From Ga0077527 sp038316355 (GTDB taxonomy: Bacteria > Pseudomonadota > Gammaproteobacteria > Burkholderiales > SG8-41): 64,000 nt of DNA. The notes beneath the pieces were generated by a model. It was not told the origin of the DNA and did no database searches. It saw nothing but the letters and a program-made list of their open reading frames with translations. Both the position numbers and the translations under genes were made by a program. This document shows, one piece after another, positions 8,360 to 16,919 of the stretch (position 1 is the stretch's first letter; every line of letters starts with the position of its first letter). Location of the stretch: positions 62,001 through 126,000 of the forward strand of contig JBBQAO010000002.1 of the NCBI GenBank assembly GCA_038316355.1, in the 5' to 3' direction.

Positions 8360-8384
8360 CGGGGTTGCGGCTTGCCGCACCCCG
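8360..8384 (+). terminator. Stem-loop after the sulfatase gene
   Basis: Ten base pairs with one bulged T close a CTTG loop (CGGGGTTGCGG against CCGCACCCCG). No T-tract follows. It lies between the sulfatase stop and the receptor gene and may stabilise or partly terminate the upstream message. Confidence 0.45.
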
Positions 8385-8455
8385 GTGCGTGGGGTATCGT
8401 GAAACAGAACAGGAACAAGTGGCATTTAATTAAACCAGACCTTGAGGAGGAAATC

Positions 8456-9421
8456 ATGAAAAAAGCAGTGATGAACAAAACAGGAATGATTGCTGCAGCG
8501 TGCCTGCTGTTTTCCGCCACCGTTTTTGCCGCAGACTATCCGGTGCGGCCGGTGCGCATCATCGTGCCGTTTGCGCCCGGCGGTGCCACTGACATCGTCG
8601 CCCGGCTGGTGGCGCAGAAACTTACCGAGTCCTGGGGCCAGACCATGGTGGTCGACAACCGCGCCGGTGCCGGCGGCAACATAGGCGGTGATATTGCCGC
8701 CAAGTCCAACCCCGACGGCTACACGCTGTTCATGACCTCCGGCTCCATCGTCACCGCCAACCAGCACATGTACGCGAAGATGCCTTTCAGCCCGGAAAAA
8801 GACCTGGTTGCAGTGACCAGCGTCGCCAGCGGGCCGCAGGCTCTGGTCGTCAATCCGAGCAACCCGGCGAAGACGCTCAAGGAATTCATCGCGATGGCCA
8901 AGGCCAAGCCGAAATCGATGACTTACGGTTCGGCAGGCGTTGGCACGCAGACTCACCTTGCCGCGGAAAATTTTATCTACACCGCCGGCATTGATGTGAC
9001 GCATGTGCCGTACAAGGGTGAAGGTCCGGCGGTCAGCGACCTGATTGGCGGACAAATCCAGTTTGTCACACCCAATCTGTCAGCGGCGATTGCCTTCATC
9101 AATTCGGGCAAGCTGCGGGCGCTGGGGGTGACCAGCAAGGAGCGTGCTGCCCAAGTGCCGAACGTGCCGGCGATTGCCGAGACCCTGCCGGGTTTCGAGA
9201 ATCTCGGCTGGTTTGGTTTCATGGTGCCGACCGGCACGCCCAAGGCGGTGATCGACAAGGTGCATGCCGATACCGTCAAGGCGCTGCGCAACCCAGACTT
9301 GGTCAAGCGGTTCAACGACATCGGCATGGTGCCGGTGGGCAACAGCTCCCAGGATTTCGCCCGTGACATCAAGGCGGAGTCAGCGCGCTGGCAAAAAATC
9401 ATCAAGGAACGCAATCTGTAG
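8456..9421 (+). CDS. Bug/TctC-family tripartite tricarboxylate receptor
   Basis: Periplasmic solute-binding protein of 321 residues. The start at 8456 is chosen for its GAGGAGG ribosome site and the signal peptide that follows (MKKAVMNKT, hydrophobic run, VFAADYP). The family signature YPVRPVRIIVPFAPGGATDIVARL follows the cleavage site, and THVPYKGEGPAVSDLIGGQIQF and the late PGFENLGWFGFMVPTGTPK are typical. Bug proteins bind carboxylates, amino acids or aromatic acids and hand them to TctAB permeases. No tctA or tctB is present in the window. The operon position suggests that it binds the pathway substrate. Confidence 0.93.
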   Translation: MKKAVMNKTGMIAAACLLFSATVFAADYPVRPVRIIVPFAPGGATDIVARLVAQKLTESWGQTMVVDNRAGAGGNIGGDIAAKSNPDGYTLFMTSGSIVTANQHMYAKMPFSPEKDLVAVTSVASGPQALVVNPSNPAKTLKEFIAMAKAKPKSMTYGSAGVGTQTHLAAENFIYTAGIDVTHVPYKGEGPAVSDLIGGQIQFVTPNLSAAIAFINSGKLRALGVTSKERAAQVPNVPAIAETLPGFENLGWFGFMVPTGTPKAVIDKVHADTVKALRNPDLVKRFNDIGMVPVGNSSQDFARDIKAESARWQKIIKERNL

Positions 9422-9493
9422 GTGAAGTAACCGCAATGCCGTCGCCGGGGTCAAATCCGGCGGCACTTTATCATTTTGTCCCGAGGTGGTTTC

Positions 9494-10369
9494 GTGAATG
9501 TCGATCTCAAGCAGGTGGAAGAAGCGTGCAAGGAGCTCTACATCCGCGCACTCAAAATGCTGCCCCCGGACATCAAGCAGGGTTTTCAGCGGCTTGATCG
9601 CGCCGAGACCAATGCCACCGGCAAATCCATACTCGGCACCATGATCCGCAATATCACCGTCGCCGAAGACAATACCAACCTGCTGTGCCAGGACACCGGC
9701 ATCCCGATTTACAACGTGGTGATCGGCAGCAATGTCGTATTGGACGGTCATGCGCTGAAACAAGCCATCATCAGCGGCTGCACCCGCGCCACCAAGGAAC
9801 ATCCGCTGCGTTCTTCCGTGGTGCATCCGACCACGCGCAAAAACGAACACACTTCCGGCGGCCGCCATGTGCCGGTGATCAACATCGATTTCATGCCGGA
9901 CGCAGATACGCTGTCGATCGAGATGATTCCCAAGGGCTCGGGCTCGGAAAATAATTCCTGGTTGAAAATGGCAATTCCTGCCGACGGTGTTGACGCGATC
10001 AAGACTTTTGTCATCGACTGTGTGCTCGAGGCCGGCGGCAAAAGCTGCCCGCCGGTGATCGTCGGTGTTGGTGTCGGCGGCACAGCCGATCTGTGCGTGC
10101 ATCTGTCGAAGGTCGCAGCGACGCGCCCGCTGGGCAGCATCTGCGCCGACCCCGAGGGTGCGAAACTCGAGGCTGAGCTCAGCGCCGTGGTCAACAAGCT
10201 CGGTGTCGGCGCACAGGGCCTGGGCGGCGACTCCACGGCATTCGCAGTGCATGTCGAGACGGCAGCGACCCACATCACGATGAATCCTGTTGCGGTCAAC
10301 ATGCAGTGTCATTCGGCACGGCGGGCGCGCGCAACGTTCACGTCCCAAGGCCTCAGTTACGGCTACTGA
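9494..10369 (+). CDS. Class I fumarase / L(+)-tartrate dehydratase, alpha subunit
   Basis: I place the start at a GTG (9494), 5 bases after GAGGTGG, giving 291 residues; the frame extends further upstream only through a TTG. Family hallmarks are LLCQDTGIPIYNVVIG, SGCTRATKEHPLRSSVVHPTTRKN and SCPPVIVGVGVGGTADLC, which provide the cysteines for a 4Fe-4S cluster, and GLGGDSTAFAVHVE. The beta subunit follows 15 bases later. The enzyme adds or removes water on fumarate, tartrate or similar dicarboxylates; two-subunit forms of this size include TtdAB. Located in the cytoplasm and probably oxygen-sensitive. Confidence 0.92.
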   Translation: MNVDLKQVEEACKELYIRALKMLPPDIKQGFQRLDRAETNATGKSILGTMIRNITVAEDNTNLLCQDTGIPIYNVVIGSNVVLDGHALKQAIISGCTRATKEHPLRSSVVHPTTRKNEHTSGGRHVPVINIDFMPDADTLSIEMIPKGSGSENNSWLKMAIPADGVDAIKTFVIDCVLEAGGKSCPPVIVGVGVGGTADLCVHLSKVAATRPLGSICADPEGAKLEAELSAVVNKLGVGAQGLGGDSTAFAVHVETAATHITMNPVAVNMQCHSARRARATFTSQGLSYGY

Positions 10370-10384
10370 TTTACGGATACTGAA

Positions 10385-10996
10385 ATGGCCCACTACGAAC
10401 TTGACATGCCGGTGAGCGAAGAGCAGGTGCGCAAGCTGCGTATCAACGATACCGTCACGCTGCACCAGACGCTTTACGGCATCCGCGATGCCACGCAGAT
10501 CCACATGTTCGACCACGGCCGCAAGACGCGTTTTGACATGCGTGGCCATGCGGTGGTGCACACCGCCCCCAACGTCAAATGGGTCGGTGAGACCGAGGCG
10601 CATCCCTCCGGTTATGCGCCGATCTGCATCGGCACCACCACCAGCGCGCGCATGGAGCGGTTCACGCAACCGCTGATGGCGCAGTACGGCGTGCGCATCA
10701 TCATTGGCAAGGGCGGATTGTTTGCATCTTCGGCGAAAGCCTTCAGTGAAATTGGCGGTGTTTATCTCGCGATTATTGGCGGCACCGCGGCACTGGAGAC
10801 GACCTGGATCGAGCAGATCGAGGAAGTCGACCTGGATGACCTCAATCCAGAGTCGCTGTGGAAATTCCGCATCAAGGGTTTCGGCCCGCTGCTGGTGGCG
10901 ATGGATTCCCACGGCGGCAGCCTCTACACCGCAGTCAACGCGGCGGCGAAAGACAAACGCGCCGGCGTGCTCGCGGCGCTCGGCGTCAAAAGTTAG
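10385..10996 (+). CDS. Class I fumarase / L(+)-tartrate dehydratase, beta subunit
   Basis: The 203-residue protein matches the C-terminal (beta) domain of class I fumarases: GHAVVHTAPNV, the GTTTSARMERF segment, IIGKGGLFASSAKAFSEIGGVYLAIIGGTAALETTWI, and a C-terminal WKFRIKGFGPLLVAMDSHGGSLY. It follows the alpha subunit directly and ends 6 bases before the flavoprotein, so hydratase and dehydrogenase are co-transcribed. Substrate specificity (fumarate, tartrate, or a substituted fumarate) cannot be told from the sequence alone. Confidence 0.92.
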   Translation: MAHYELDMPVSEEQVRKLRINDTVTLHQTLYGIRDATQIHMFDHGRKTRFDMRGHAVVHTAPNVKWVGETEAHPSGYAPICIGTTTSARMERFTQPLMAQYGVRIIIGKGGLFASSAKAFSEIGGVYLAIIGGTAALETTWIEQIEEVDLDDLNPESLWKFRIKGFGPLLVAMDSHGGSLYTAVNAAAKDKRAGVLAALGVKS

Positions 10997-11002
10997 GCAT
11001 TC

Positions 11003-12721
11003 ATGCAAACCATCAAAACTGACATCCTGATTCTTGGCTCCGGCGGCGCCGGTCTGTTCGCCGCGCTGCACGCACACCAGCACAATCCCGATTTGTCGAT
11101 CACCGTTGCGGTGAAGGGCCTGCTCGGTAAAACCGGCTGTACGCGCATGGTGCAGGGCGGCTACAACGTCGCGCTCGCTGCGGGGGATTCTGTTGAGCGT
11201 CATTTCATGGACACCATCGAAGGCGGAAAATGGCTGCCCGATCAGGATCTGGCATGGACGCTGGTCGAAACCGCGGTGGAGCGTATTCACGAGCTCGAAA
11301 ATGAGCTCGGCTGTTTTTTTGACCGCAATCCCGACGGCAGCATTCACCAGAAGGCTTTTGCCGGGCAGACTTTTGATCGCACCGTACACAAGGGCGATCT
11401 GACCGGCATCGAAATCATCAATCGCCTCGCCGAACAGGTGTGGGCGCGCGGCATCAATCGCCTCGAAGAACACCGCGCTGTCGAATTCATCAAGAACAAA
11501 GCCGGTGATGCGATTGCCGGCGTGCTGATGATCGACATGCGCACCGGCGAATTCGTGTTCGTGCAGGCACAGGCGGTGTTGCTCGCGACCGGCGGTGGAC
11601 CGACCATGTACAAATTCCACACCCCCAGCGGCGACAAGAGTTGCGACGGCATGGCGATGGCGCTGCGCGGTGGTCTGGTGCTGCGCGACATGGAAATGGT
11701 GCAGTTCCATCCGACCGGCCTGATTGCCGGTGCCGACACGCGCATCACCGGCACCATCATTGAGGAAGGGCTGCGCGGCGCCGGCGGTTATCTGCTGAAT
11801 GGTTCCGGTGAACGTTTTATGCACAACTACGATCCGCGCAACGAACGTGCAACGCGCGACATTGTCAGCCGCGGCATGTACGAAGAAATGCGCGCCGGCC
11901 GCGTCAACCAGCACGGTGGCCTGTACATCACCATGAAACATCTCGACCCGGTGATGGTGCGCCGCGAATTCAAGGGCATGGTCGAACGCTGTGCTGATTG
12001 CGGTTTTGACCTGGTCAGCGGACTGGTTGATGTGGTGCCTACCGCCCATTACATGATGGGCGGCGTGGTGTTCAAAACCGATTGCACCACCGACCTGCCC
12101 GGCCTGTTCGTCGCCGGTGAAGATTCCGGCGGTGTACACGGCGCCAACCGCCTCGGCGGCAATGGCGTGGCCAATTCCACGGTGTTCGGCGGCATCGCCG
12201 GCGATGTGATGCCGGGCTGGGTCAAGGCCAACGGCGAATTCCGCGTACCCGATCAGGAAGCGATAGCAGCGGCGGTCGCGCGTTGCCGTGCGCCGCTGAC
12301 GCGCAAGGGTGGCGACATCAATGCCATCCGCGAAGAACTCTATAACGTGATGTGGGATGACGTCGGTATTGTCCGCGATGCCGCGTCACTGAACCGCGCA
12401 TCGGGATTACTCGACGAATTCGACGCCCGACTGGATGCGACCGGCGTTGAAGCCTCGTCGCTGGCCTATAACCTGACCTGGCACGACTGGATGAACCTGA
12501 AGAATCTGGTGCTGGTGTCGAAGTCGATCCGTTTTGCTGCAATGGCGCGTGAAGATTCGCGCGGCTCGCATTTCCGCGCCGATTTTCCGGAAGTGCGCGA
12601 CCTGGAGAATTCCCGTTACACCTGCGTCAGCTGGCAGGGCGGGCGTTTTGCCAGCGAAACCCGGCCGGTGTATTTCACCCGGGTCAAGCCCGGGCAATCC
12701 CTGCTGACGGCTGTGGCCTGA
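11003..12721 (+). CDS. Succinate dehydrogenase/fumarate reductase-like flavoprotein lacking the covalent-FAD histidine
   Basis: The 572-residue protein aligns end to end with SdhA/FrdA: dinucleotide fold LILGSGGAGLFAA (about 9-21), substrate motifs MVQFHPTGLIAG, EEGLRGAGGYLLN and PTAHYMMGGV, and the FAD-binding HGANRLGGNGVANSTVFGG. The position of the histidine that covalently holds FAD (E. coli FrdA RSHTVAAEGG) reads TGCTRMVQGG here, so it is Cys46. FAD is probably not attached through 8-alpha-histidyl; L-aspartate oxidase likewise lacks that histidine. With the iron-sulfur and membrane subunits at 5458-6912 it would make a four-subunit membrane complex that oxidises a succinate-like acid or reduces a fumarate-like one. 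Confidence 0.9.
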   Translation: MQTIKTDILILGSGGAGLFAALHAHQHNPDLSITVAVKGLLGKTGCTRMVQGGYNVALAAGDSVERHFMDTIEGGKWLPDQDLAWTLVETAVERIHELENELGCFFDRNPDGSIHQKAFAGQTFDRTVHKGDLTGIEIINRLAEQVWARGINRLEEHRAVEFIKNKAGDAIAGVLMIDMRTGEFVFVQAQAVLLATGGGPTMYKFHTPSGDKSCDGMAMALRGGLVLRDMEMVQFHPTGLIAGADTRITGTIIEEGLRGAGGYLLNGSGERFMHNYDPRNERATRDIVSRGMYEEMRAGRVNQHGGLYITMKHLDPVMVRREFKGMVERCADCGFDLVSGLVDVVPTAHYMMGGVVFKTDCTTDLPGLFVAGEDSGGVHGANRLGGNGVANSTVFGGIAGDVMPGWVKANGEFRVPDQEAIAAAVARCRAPLTRKGGDINAIREELYNVMWDDVGIVRDAASLNRASGLLDEFDARLDATGVEASSLAYNLTWHDWMNLKNLVLVSKSIRFAAMAREDSRGSHFRADFPEVRDLENSRYTCVSWQGGRFASETRPVYFTRVKPGQSLLTAVA

Positions 12722-12810
12722 GCACGTAGCACAGGGATTTGATTTTTCCCGGACGGCGGGGGAGACTCGCGGTCCCAAGCAGGTTCAGTCCGTATAAAAA
12801 AGGAGGCGTC

Positions 12811-13800
12811 ATGGCCGGTTCTGTTGCGCTTGCAGTTCGCAGCGCCAGTGTCGTCGTAGCAACGCTGGCTGCTGTGCTGGCAGCAGGGCCCGTTGTTGCC
12901 CAGGAATTTCCGACCCGTGCCATCCGCATGGTGCTGCCGTTCCCGGCGGGCGGCGGCAGTGACCTGGTGGCGCGTATCATCGCGCAGAAATTTTCACAGC
13001 AACTCGGGCAGCAGGTGGTGGTCGACAACCGTGCCGGGGCCAGCGGCAATATCGCCGCCGACATCGTGGCCAAGGCACCGGGCGACGGTTACACGGTGTT
13101 TTTCGCCAATTCGTCGATATCAATCAGCCCGGCGATCTATAAAAAGCTTTCTTACGATCCGGTCAAGGATTTCACCGCGATATCGATGGCCTCGTCCTAT
13201 CCGTTTACGCTGGTCGCACACCCGGCGCTGCCGGTGAAAAGTGTCAAAGACCTGGTGACGCTGGCCCGCGGCAAACCGAATTCGCTGGATTATTCATCGG
13301 CCGGCACCGGCACCATGTCGCACATGGCGATGGAAATGCTGCGCGTCAAAACCGGCACCCGGATCACCCATCTGCCGTACAAGGGCGCCGCACCGGCAAC
13401 GGTGGCGTTGCTGACCGGTGAGTCGCAGGTGGCTTTTGTGGTGATGCCGGTGGCTGCGCCGCACATCCGCTCTAACCGCCTGCGCGGGCTGGGCGTTGCC
13501 GACAAGGTGCGCTCGACCGTCGTACCGGAGGTGCCGACCATGGAAGAAGCCGGCGTCAAGGGTCACCTTGCCGTGCAGTGGAACGGCCTGCTGGTGCCGT
13601 CCAAAACCCCGCAGTCGGTGCAGGACAAACTGTACAAGGAATGGGTCGTCGCAGTGAAATCGCCCGAGGTTGTGCAGCGCATCCGCGCCGAAGGGGCAGA
13701 GCCCAGCGGCAACACGCCGGCGGAATTCTCGGCGTTTTTCAAGGCGGAAACCGCGAAATGGGCTGATGTGGCAAAACAGTCCGGCACCACGGTCGATTGA
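12811..13800 (+). CDS. Bug/TctC-family tripartite tricarboxylate receptor
   Basis: Second receptor of the operon, 329 residues from an ATG at 12811, which follows an AGGAGG site by 4 bases. A signal peptide ends near VVAQEFP, then the family core PTRAIRMVLPFPAGGGSDLVARI begins; later motifs include THLPYKGAAPATVALLTGE. It is only moderately similar to the receptor at 8456, so it is not a recent duplicate and may bind a different acid. No permease genes accompany it. Confidence 0.93.
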   Translation: MAGSVALAVRSASVVVATLAAVLAAGPVVAQEFPTRAIRMVLPFPAGGGSDLVARIIAQKFSQQLGQQVVVDNRAGASGNIAADIVAKAPGDGYTVFFANSSISISPAIYKKLSYDPVKDFTAISMASSYPFTLVAHPALPVKSVKDLVTLARGKPNSLDYSSAGTGTMSHMAMEMLRVKTGTRITHLPYKGAAPATVALLTGESQVAFVVMPVAAPHIRSNRLRGLGVADKVRSTVVPEVPTMEEAGVKGHLAVQWNGLLVPSKTPQSVQDKLYKEWVVAVKSPEVVQRIRAEGAEPSGNTPAEFSAFFKAETAKWADVAKQSGTTVD

Positions 13801-13825
13801 GTTGTAACCGGGATTTTTCAGCGAA

Positions 13826-14839
13826 ATGCCCAAGGTATTGCTGGCTGAAATCACCGATCTCGCTGCGCGGGCACTGAAGCGAGCTGGCGCCTCGAAGGCG
13901 ATGGCGCTTGCCACCGCGCAGGCGCTGGTGGTGGCTGAAGCCGAAGGCCTGTCCGGTCACGGCCTGTCGCGCGTGGCCTTGTATGCACAACACCTGCGCG
14001 AAGGCCGTGCCGACGGCAAGGCCAAAGCGAAAATCATCCGCAAAATCGGCGCCACCTGCCTGATCGACGCCGGCGGCGGACTGGCGTTTCCGGCGGCGGC
14101 ACTGGCGGTCAAAGAAGCGATCAAACGCGCGCAGCGTTACGGCATCGCGTTTGCCGGCGTGACCAACAGTCATCATTTCGGCGCTGCGGCCTATCACCTC
14201 GCGCCGATTGCAGAGGCGGGCATGGCCGGCATTGCGCTGACCAACTCACCGGCGGCGATCAATGCCTGGGGCGGCAAAAAAGCGTTTTTCGGTACTAACC
14301 CGATTGCGGCCATTTTTCCGCGCAAAAATGCCGCGCCCATCGTCGTCGACCTGTCGCTGACCGAAGTCACCCGCGGCAAGATCATGCTGATGGCCAAGGA
14401 AGGCAAGCCGATTCCGCTGGGTTGGGCGGTCGACCGCGACGGCAATCCGACCACCAGCGCGCAGGCGGCGCTGACCGGCAGCCTCACCGCCATCGGCGGC
14501 GTCAAGGGAACTGCACTGGCATTGATGGTCGAGGCCTTGTGCGTGGCGCTGACCGGCGCGGCATTGAGCCATGAAAATGATTCGTACTTCGAGCCCGGCA
14601 ACAAGCCGCGCATCGGCCATGCGCTGATCGTGATCAATCCGCAGGCGCTGGCGGGAGCGGACGCTTATTACGCACGTATCGAGGACATGATCAGCCATAT
14701 GCTGGTGGATGAAGGCGTGCGCCTGCCCGGCGAGCGACGGCAGCAGGCGACTGCGCGTGCGCAGGCGGAAGGTATTGTCATTGCCGATGCGTTGCACCAG
14801 GAATTGCGGAAACTGGCGGGGCGTTCGCGCAAAAGCTGA
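13826..14839 (+). CDS. Ldh2-family malate/L-lactate/sulfolactate-type dehydrogenase
   Basis: NAD(P)-dependent oxidoreductase of 337 residues with the characteristic fold of the malate/lactate/ureidoglycolate/2,3-diketogulonate/(R)-sulfolactate dehydrogenase group. Recognisable blocks are AEGLSGHGLSRVALYAQHLREG, the catalytic-region GVTNSHHFGAAAYHLAPIAEAGMAGIALTNSP, GTNPIAAIFPRKNAAPIVVDLSLTEVTRGKI and GVKGTALALMVEAL. It would oxidise an alpha-hydroxyacid to a 2-oxoacid. As the last gene of the operon it could act on the hydration product of the fumarase-like enzyme, or, under the sulfonate reading, as a ComC-like sulfolactate dehydrogenase. Confidence 0.9.
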   Translation: MPKVLLAEITDLAARALKRAGASKAMALATAQALVVAEAEGLSGHGLSRVALYAQHLREGRADGKAKAKIIRKIGATCLIDAGGGLAFPAAALAVKEAIKRAQRYGIAFAGVTNSHHFGAAAYHLAPIAEAGMAGIALTNSPAAINAWGGKKAFFGTNPIAAIFPRKNAAPIVVDLSLTEVTRGKIMLMAKEGKPIPLGWAVDRDGNPTTSAQAALTGSLTAIGGVKGTALALMVEALCVALTGAALSHENDSYFEPGNKPRIGHALIVINPQALAGADAYYARIEDMISHMLVDEGVRLPGERRQQATARAQAEGIVIADALHQELRKLAGRSRKS

Positions 14840-14984
14840 TTGCATTAACGGCTGTCGCCGTGGTATTATCGTAAGTAATTGTTTTTAAAAGATAAAATTG
14901 TTTTTTTAAACAATATTTACCATAACGGCTTGGGCTCAGGCTGCACCGCCGATCACCTCAGGCTCCCCGTCACACAGCCCCGCA

Positions 14985-16793
14985 ATGACCCAAGCCGTCG
15001 ATCCACGTCCGCTGCAACTCCTCACCACCGTATTCGGCCATCCCGCATTCCGCGGTGCGCAGGAAGACATCGTTGCCCATGTTGCCGGCGGCGGTGATGC
15101 GCTGGTGCTGATGCCCACCGGCGGCGGCAAATCCTTGTGTTATCAATTACCGGCATTGCTGCGCGAGGGCACCGCGCTGGTGGTGTCGCCGCTGATCGCG
15201 CTGATGCAGGACCAGGTCGCGGCATTGACCCAGCTCGGCGTGCGCGCGGCTTTCCTCAATTCGACGCTCGACGGCCGTGCCGTCAACGCCTGTGAAAAAG
15301 CATTGCGCAACGGTGAACTCGACCTGTTGTATGTCGCACCGGAGCGGCTGGTGATGCCGCGCATGCTGGAGTGCCTGGCAGAATCGCAGCTCGCGCTGTT
15401 TGCCATCGACGAGGCGCATTGCGTGTCGCAATGGGGTCATGACTTCCGACCGGAATACCTGCAGCTGTCAGTGCTGCATGAACGTTTTCCCGATGTCCCG
15501 CGCATCGCGCTGACCGCCACTGCCGATCCGCAGACCCGCGTCGAAATCATCCACCGTCTGGCACTCGACGACGCCCGGGTGTTCATTTCCAGCTTCGATC
15601 GGCCCAACATCCGATACACCATCATCGACAAACAGGAGGCGCGCGCACAGCTCTTGCGCTTCATCGGCGACGACCACGATGGCGAAGCCGGCATTGTGTA
15701 CTGCCTGTCGCGCAAAAAAGTCGATGAAACCGCAGCGTGGCTGGTGTCCCACGGCGTGCGCGCGATTCCCTATCACGCCGGCATGGACGCCGTCTCGCGA
15801 GCCGTGAACCAGGCGCGGTTCCAGCGCGAAGAAGGCATCGTGGTCGTTGCCACCATTGCTTTCGGCATGGGCATCGACAAACCCGATGTGCGTTTTGTCG
15901 CCCATCTTGATCTGCCGAAAAGCATCGAAGGGTATTACCAGGAGACCGGCCGCGCCGGGCGCGATGGCGCACCCGCCGATGCCTGGATGACCTATGGCCT
16001 GGGTGACGTGGTGCAGCAGCGGCGCATGATCGATCAATCCGAAGGCAGTGAGGAATACCGCCGCGTATCGGTGACCAAACTGGAAGCGCTGCTGGGTTTA
16101 TGCGAAACCGCAGGTTGCCGGCGTGTGCGTCTGCTCGACTATTTCGGCGAAACCGGCGTGCCCTGCGGCAATTGCGACAACTGTCTCGAGCCGCCGCTGA
16201 CCTGGGATGCCACGGACGCCGCGCGCAAGGCGCTGTCGTGCATTTACCGCACCGGCCAGCGTTTTGGCGCGGTGCACCTGATCGACGTGCTGCGCGGGCG
16301 CATCACTGACCGCGTTACGCAATGGGGGCATGACAAACTCAATGTGTTCGGCATCGGCGCCGACCTCGACGAGCCGGCATGGCGCAACGTGTTTCGCCAA
16401 CTGGTCGCGCTGGGCTACGCGCGGCCCGACCATGATGCCTACGGCGCGTTATGCCTGACCGACGCCAGCCGTCCGGTGCTGAAAGGCGAACAGCCGGTGA
16501 ACATGCGCAGCGTGTTGCCGCGCAAAGTCAGGGCGGTAAAATTGCGGCGTGGTGCGGCGGGGGGCGCGTTGCCGGCGGCCGACGCTGGTTTGCTCGAACA
16601 ACTGAAAACCTGGCGCATGGAACAGGCACGGGTGCAGGGCGTGCCGGCCTTTGTCATCTTCCACGACCGCACGCTGGCGGAAATTGCCACGGCGCGCCCC
16701 GCTGATCTGGATGCGCTGGGCGGCATCAGCGGCATCGGCGCGAAAAAACTCGAACGTTACGGCGAGGCGCTGCTGGCGCTGGTTCGGGGCTGA
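14985..16793 (+). CDS. recQ: ATP-dependent DNA helicase RecQ
   Basis: The 602-residue protein has the complete RecQ layout: Walker A MPTGGGKSLCYQLP (about 43-56), DEAH box at 142-145 in IDEAHCVSQWGHDFRPEY, helicase motif VI QETGRAGRDG, the RQC zinc ligands (CRRVRLLDYFGE..CGNCDNC, about 373-398), and a C-terminal HRDC domain ending in GISGIGAKKLERYGEALL. It unwinds DNA 3'-5' in recombination repair. It begins a new unit after a 145-base AT-rich gap with long T/A runs (14874-14920), which is likely its promoter. No sign of truncation. Confidence 0.96.
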   Translation: MTQAVDPRPLQLLTTVFGHPAFRGAQEDIVAHVAGGGDALVLMPTGGGKSLCYQLPALLREGTALVVSPLIALMQDQVAALTQLGVRAAFLNSTLDGRAVNACEKALRNGELDLLYVAPERLVMPRMLECLAESQLALFAIDEAHCVSQWGHDFRPEYLQLSVLHERFPDVPRIALTATADPQTRVEIIHRLALDDARVFISSFDRPNIRYTIIDKQEARAQLLRFIGDDHDGEAGIVYCLSRKKVDETAAWLVSHGVRAIPYHAGMDAVSRAVNQARFQREEGIVVVATIAFGMGIDKPDVRFVAHLDLPKSIEGYYQETGRAGRDGAPADAWMTYGLGDVVQQRRMIDQSEGSEEYRRVSVTKLEALLGLCETAGCRRVRLLDYFGETGVPCGNCDNCLEPPLTWDATDAARKALSCIYRTGQRFGAVHLIDVLRGRITDRVTQWGHDKLNVFGIGADLDEPAWRNVFRQLVALGYARPDHDAYGALCLTDASRPVLKGEQPVNMRSVLPRKVRAVKLRRGAAGGALPAADAGLLEQLKTWRMEQARVQGVPAFVIFHDRTLAEIATARPADLDALGGISGIGAKKLERYGEALLALVRG

Positions 16794-16919
16794 CGTCGCA
16801 ACGGCCGGGTTGATGCGCTGCATCAGGGGTAGTATCGCGTGACAGTGGCATTCCCGCGCGCGGCAGGTTAACGTAGCCACCGCTGCATCAAACCCTTTGC
16901 GCCATCCTCAGGAGGAGCC

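Noticed and set aside
9380..12139. A 919-codon open frame on the minus strand opposite the fumarase and flavoprotein genes
   Set aside because: It mirrors the codon positions of clearly conserved plus-strand genes, has no ribosome site or family motif, and its His/Ala/Gly/Arg-rich composition is typical of antisense shadows in GC-rich DNA.
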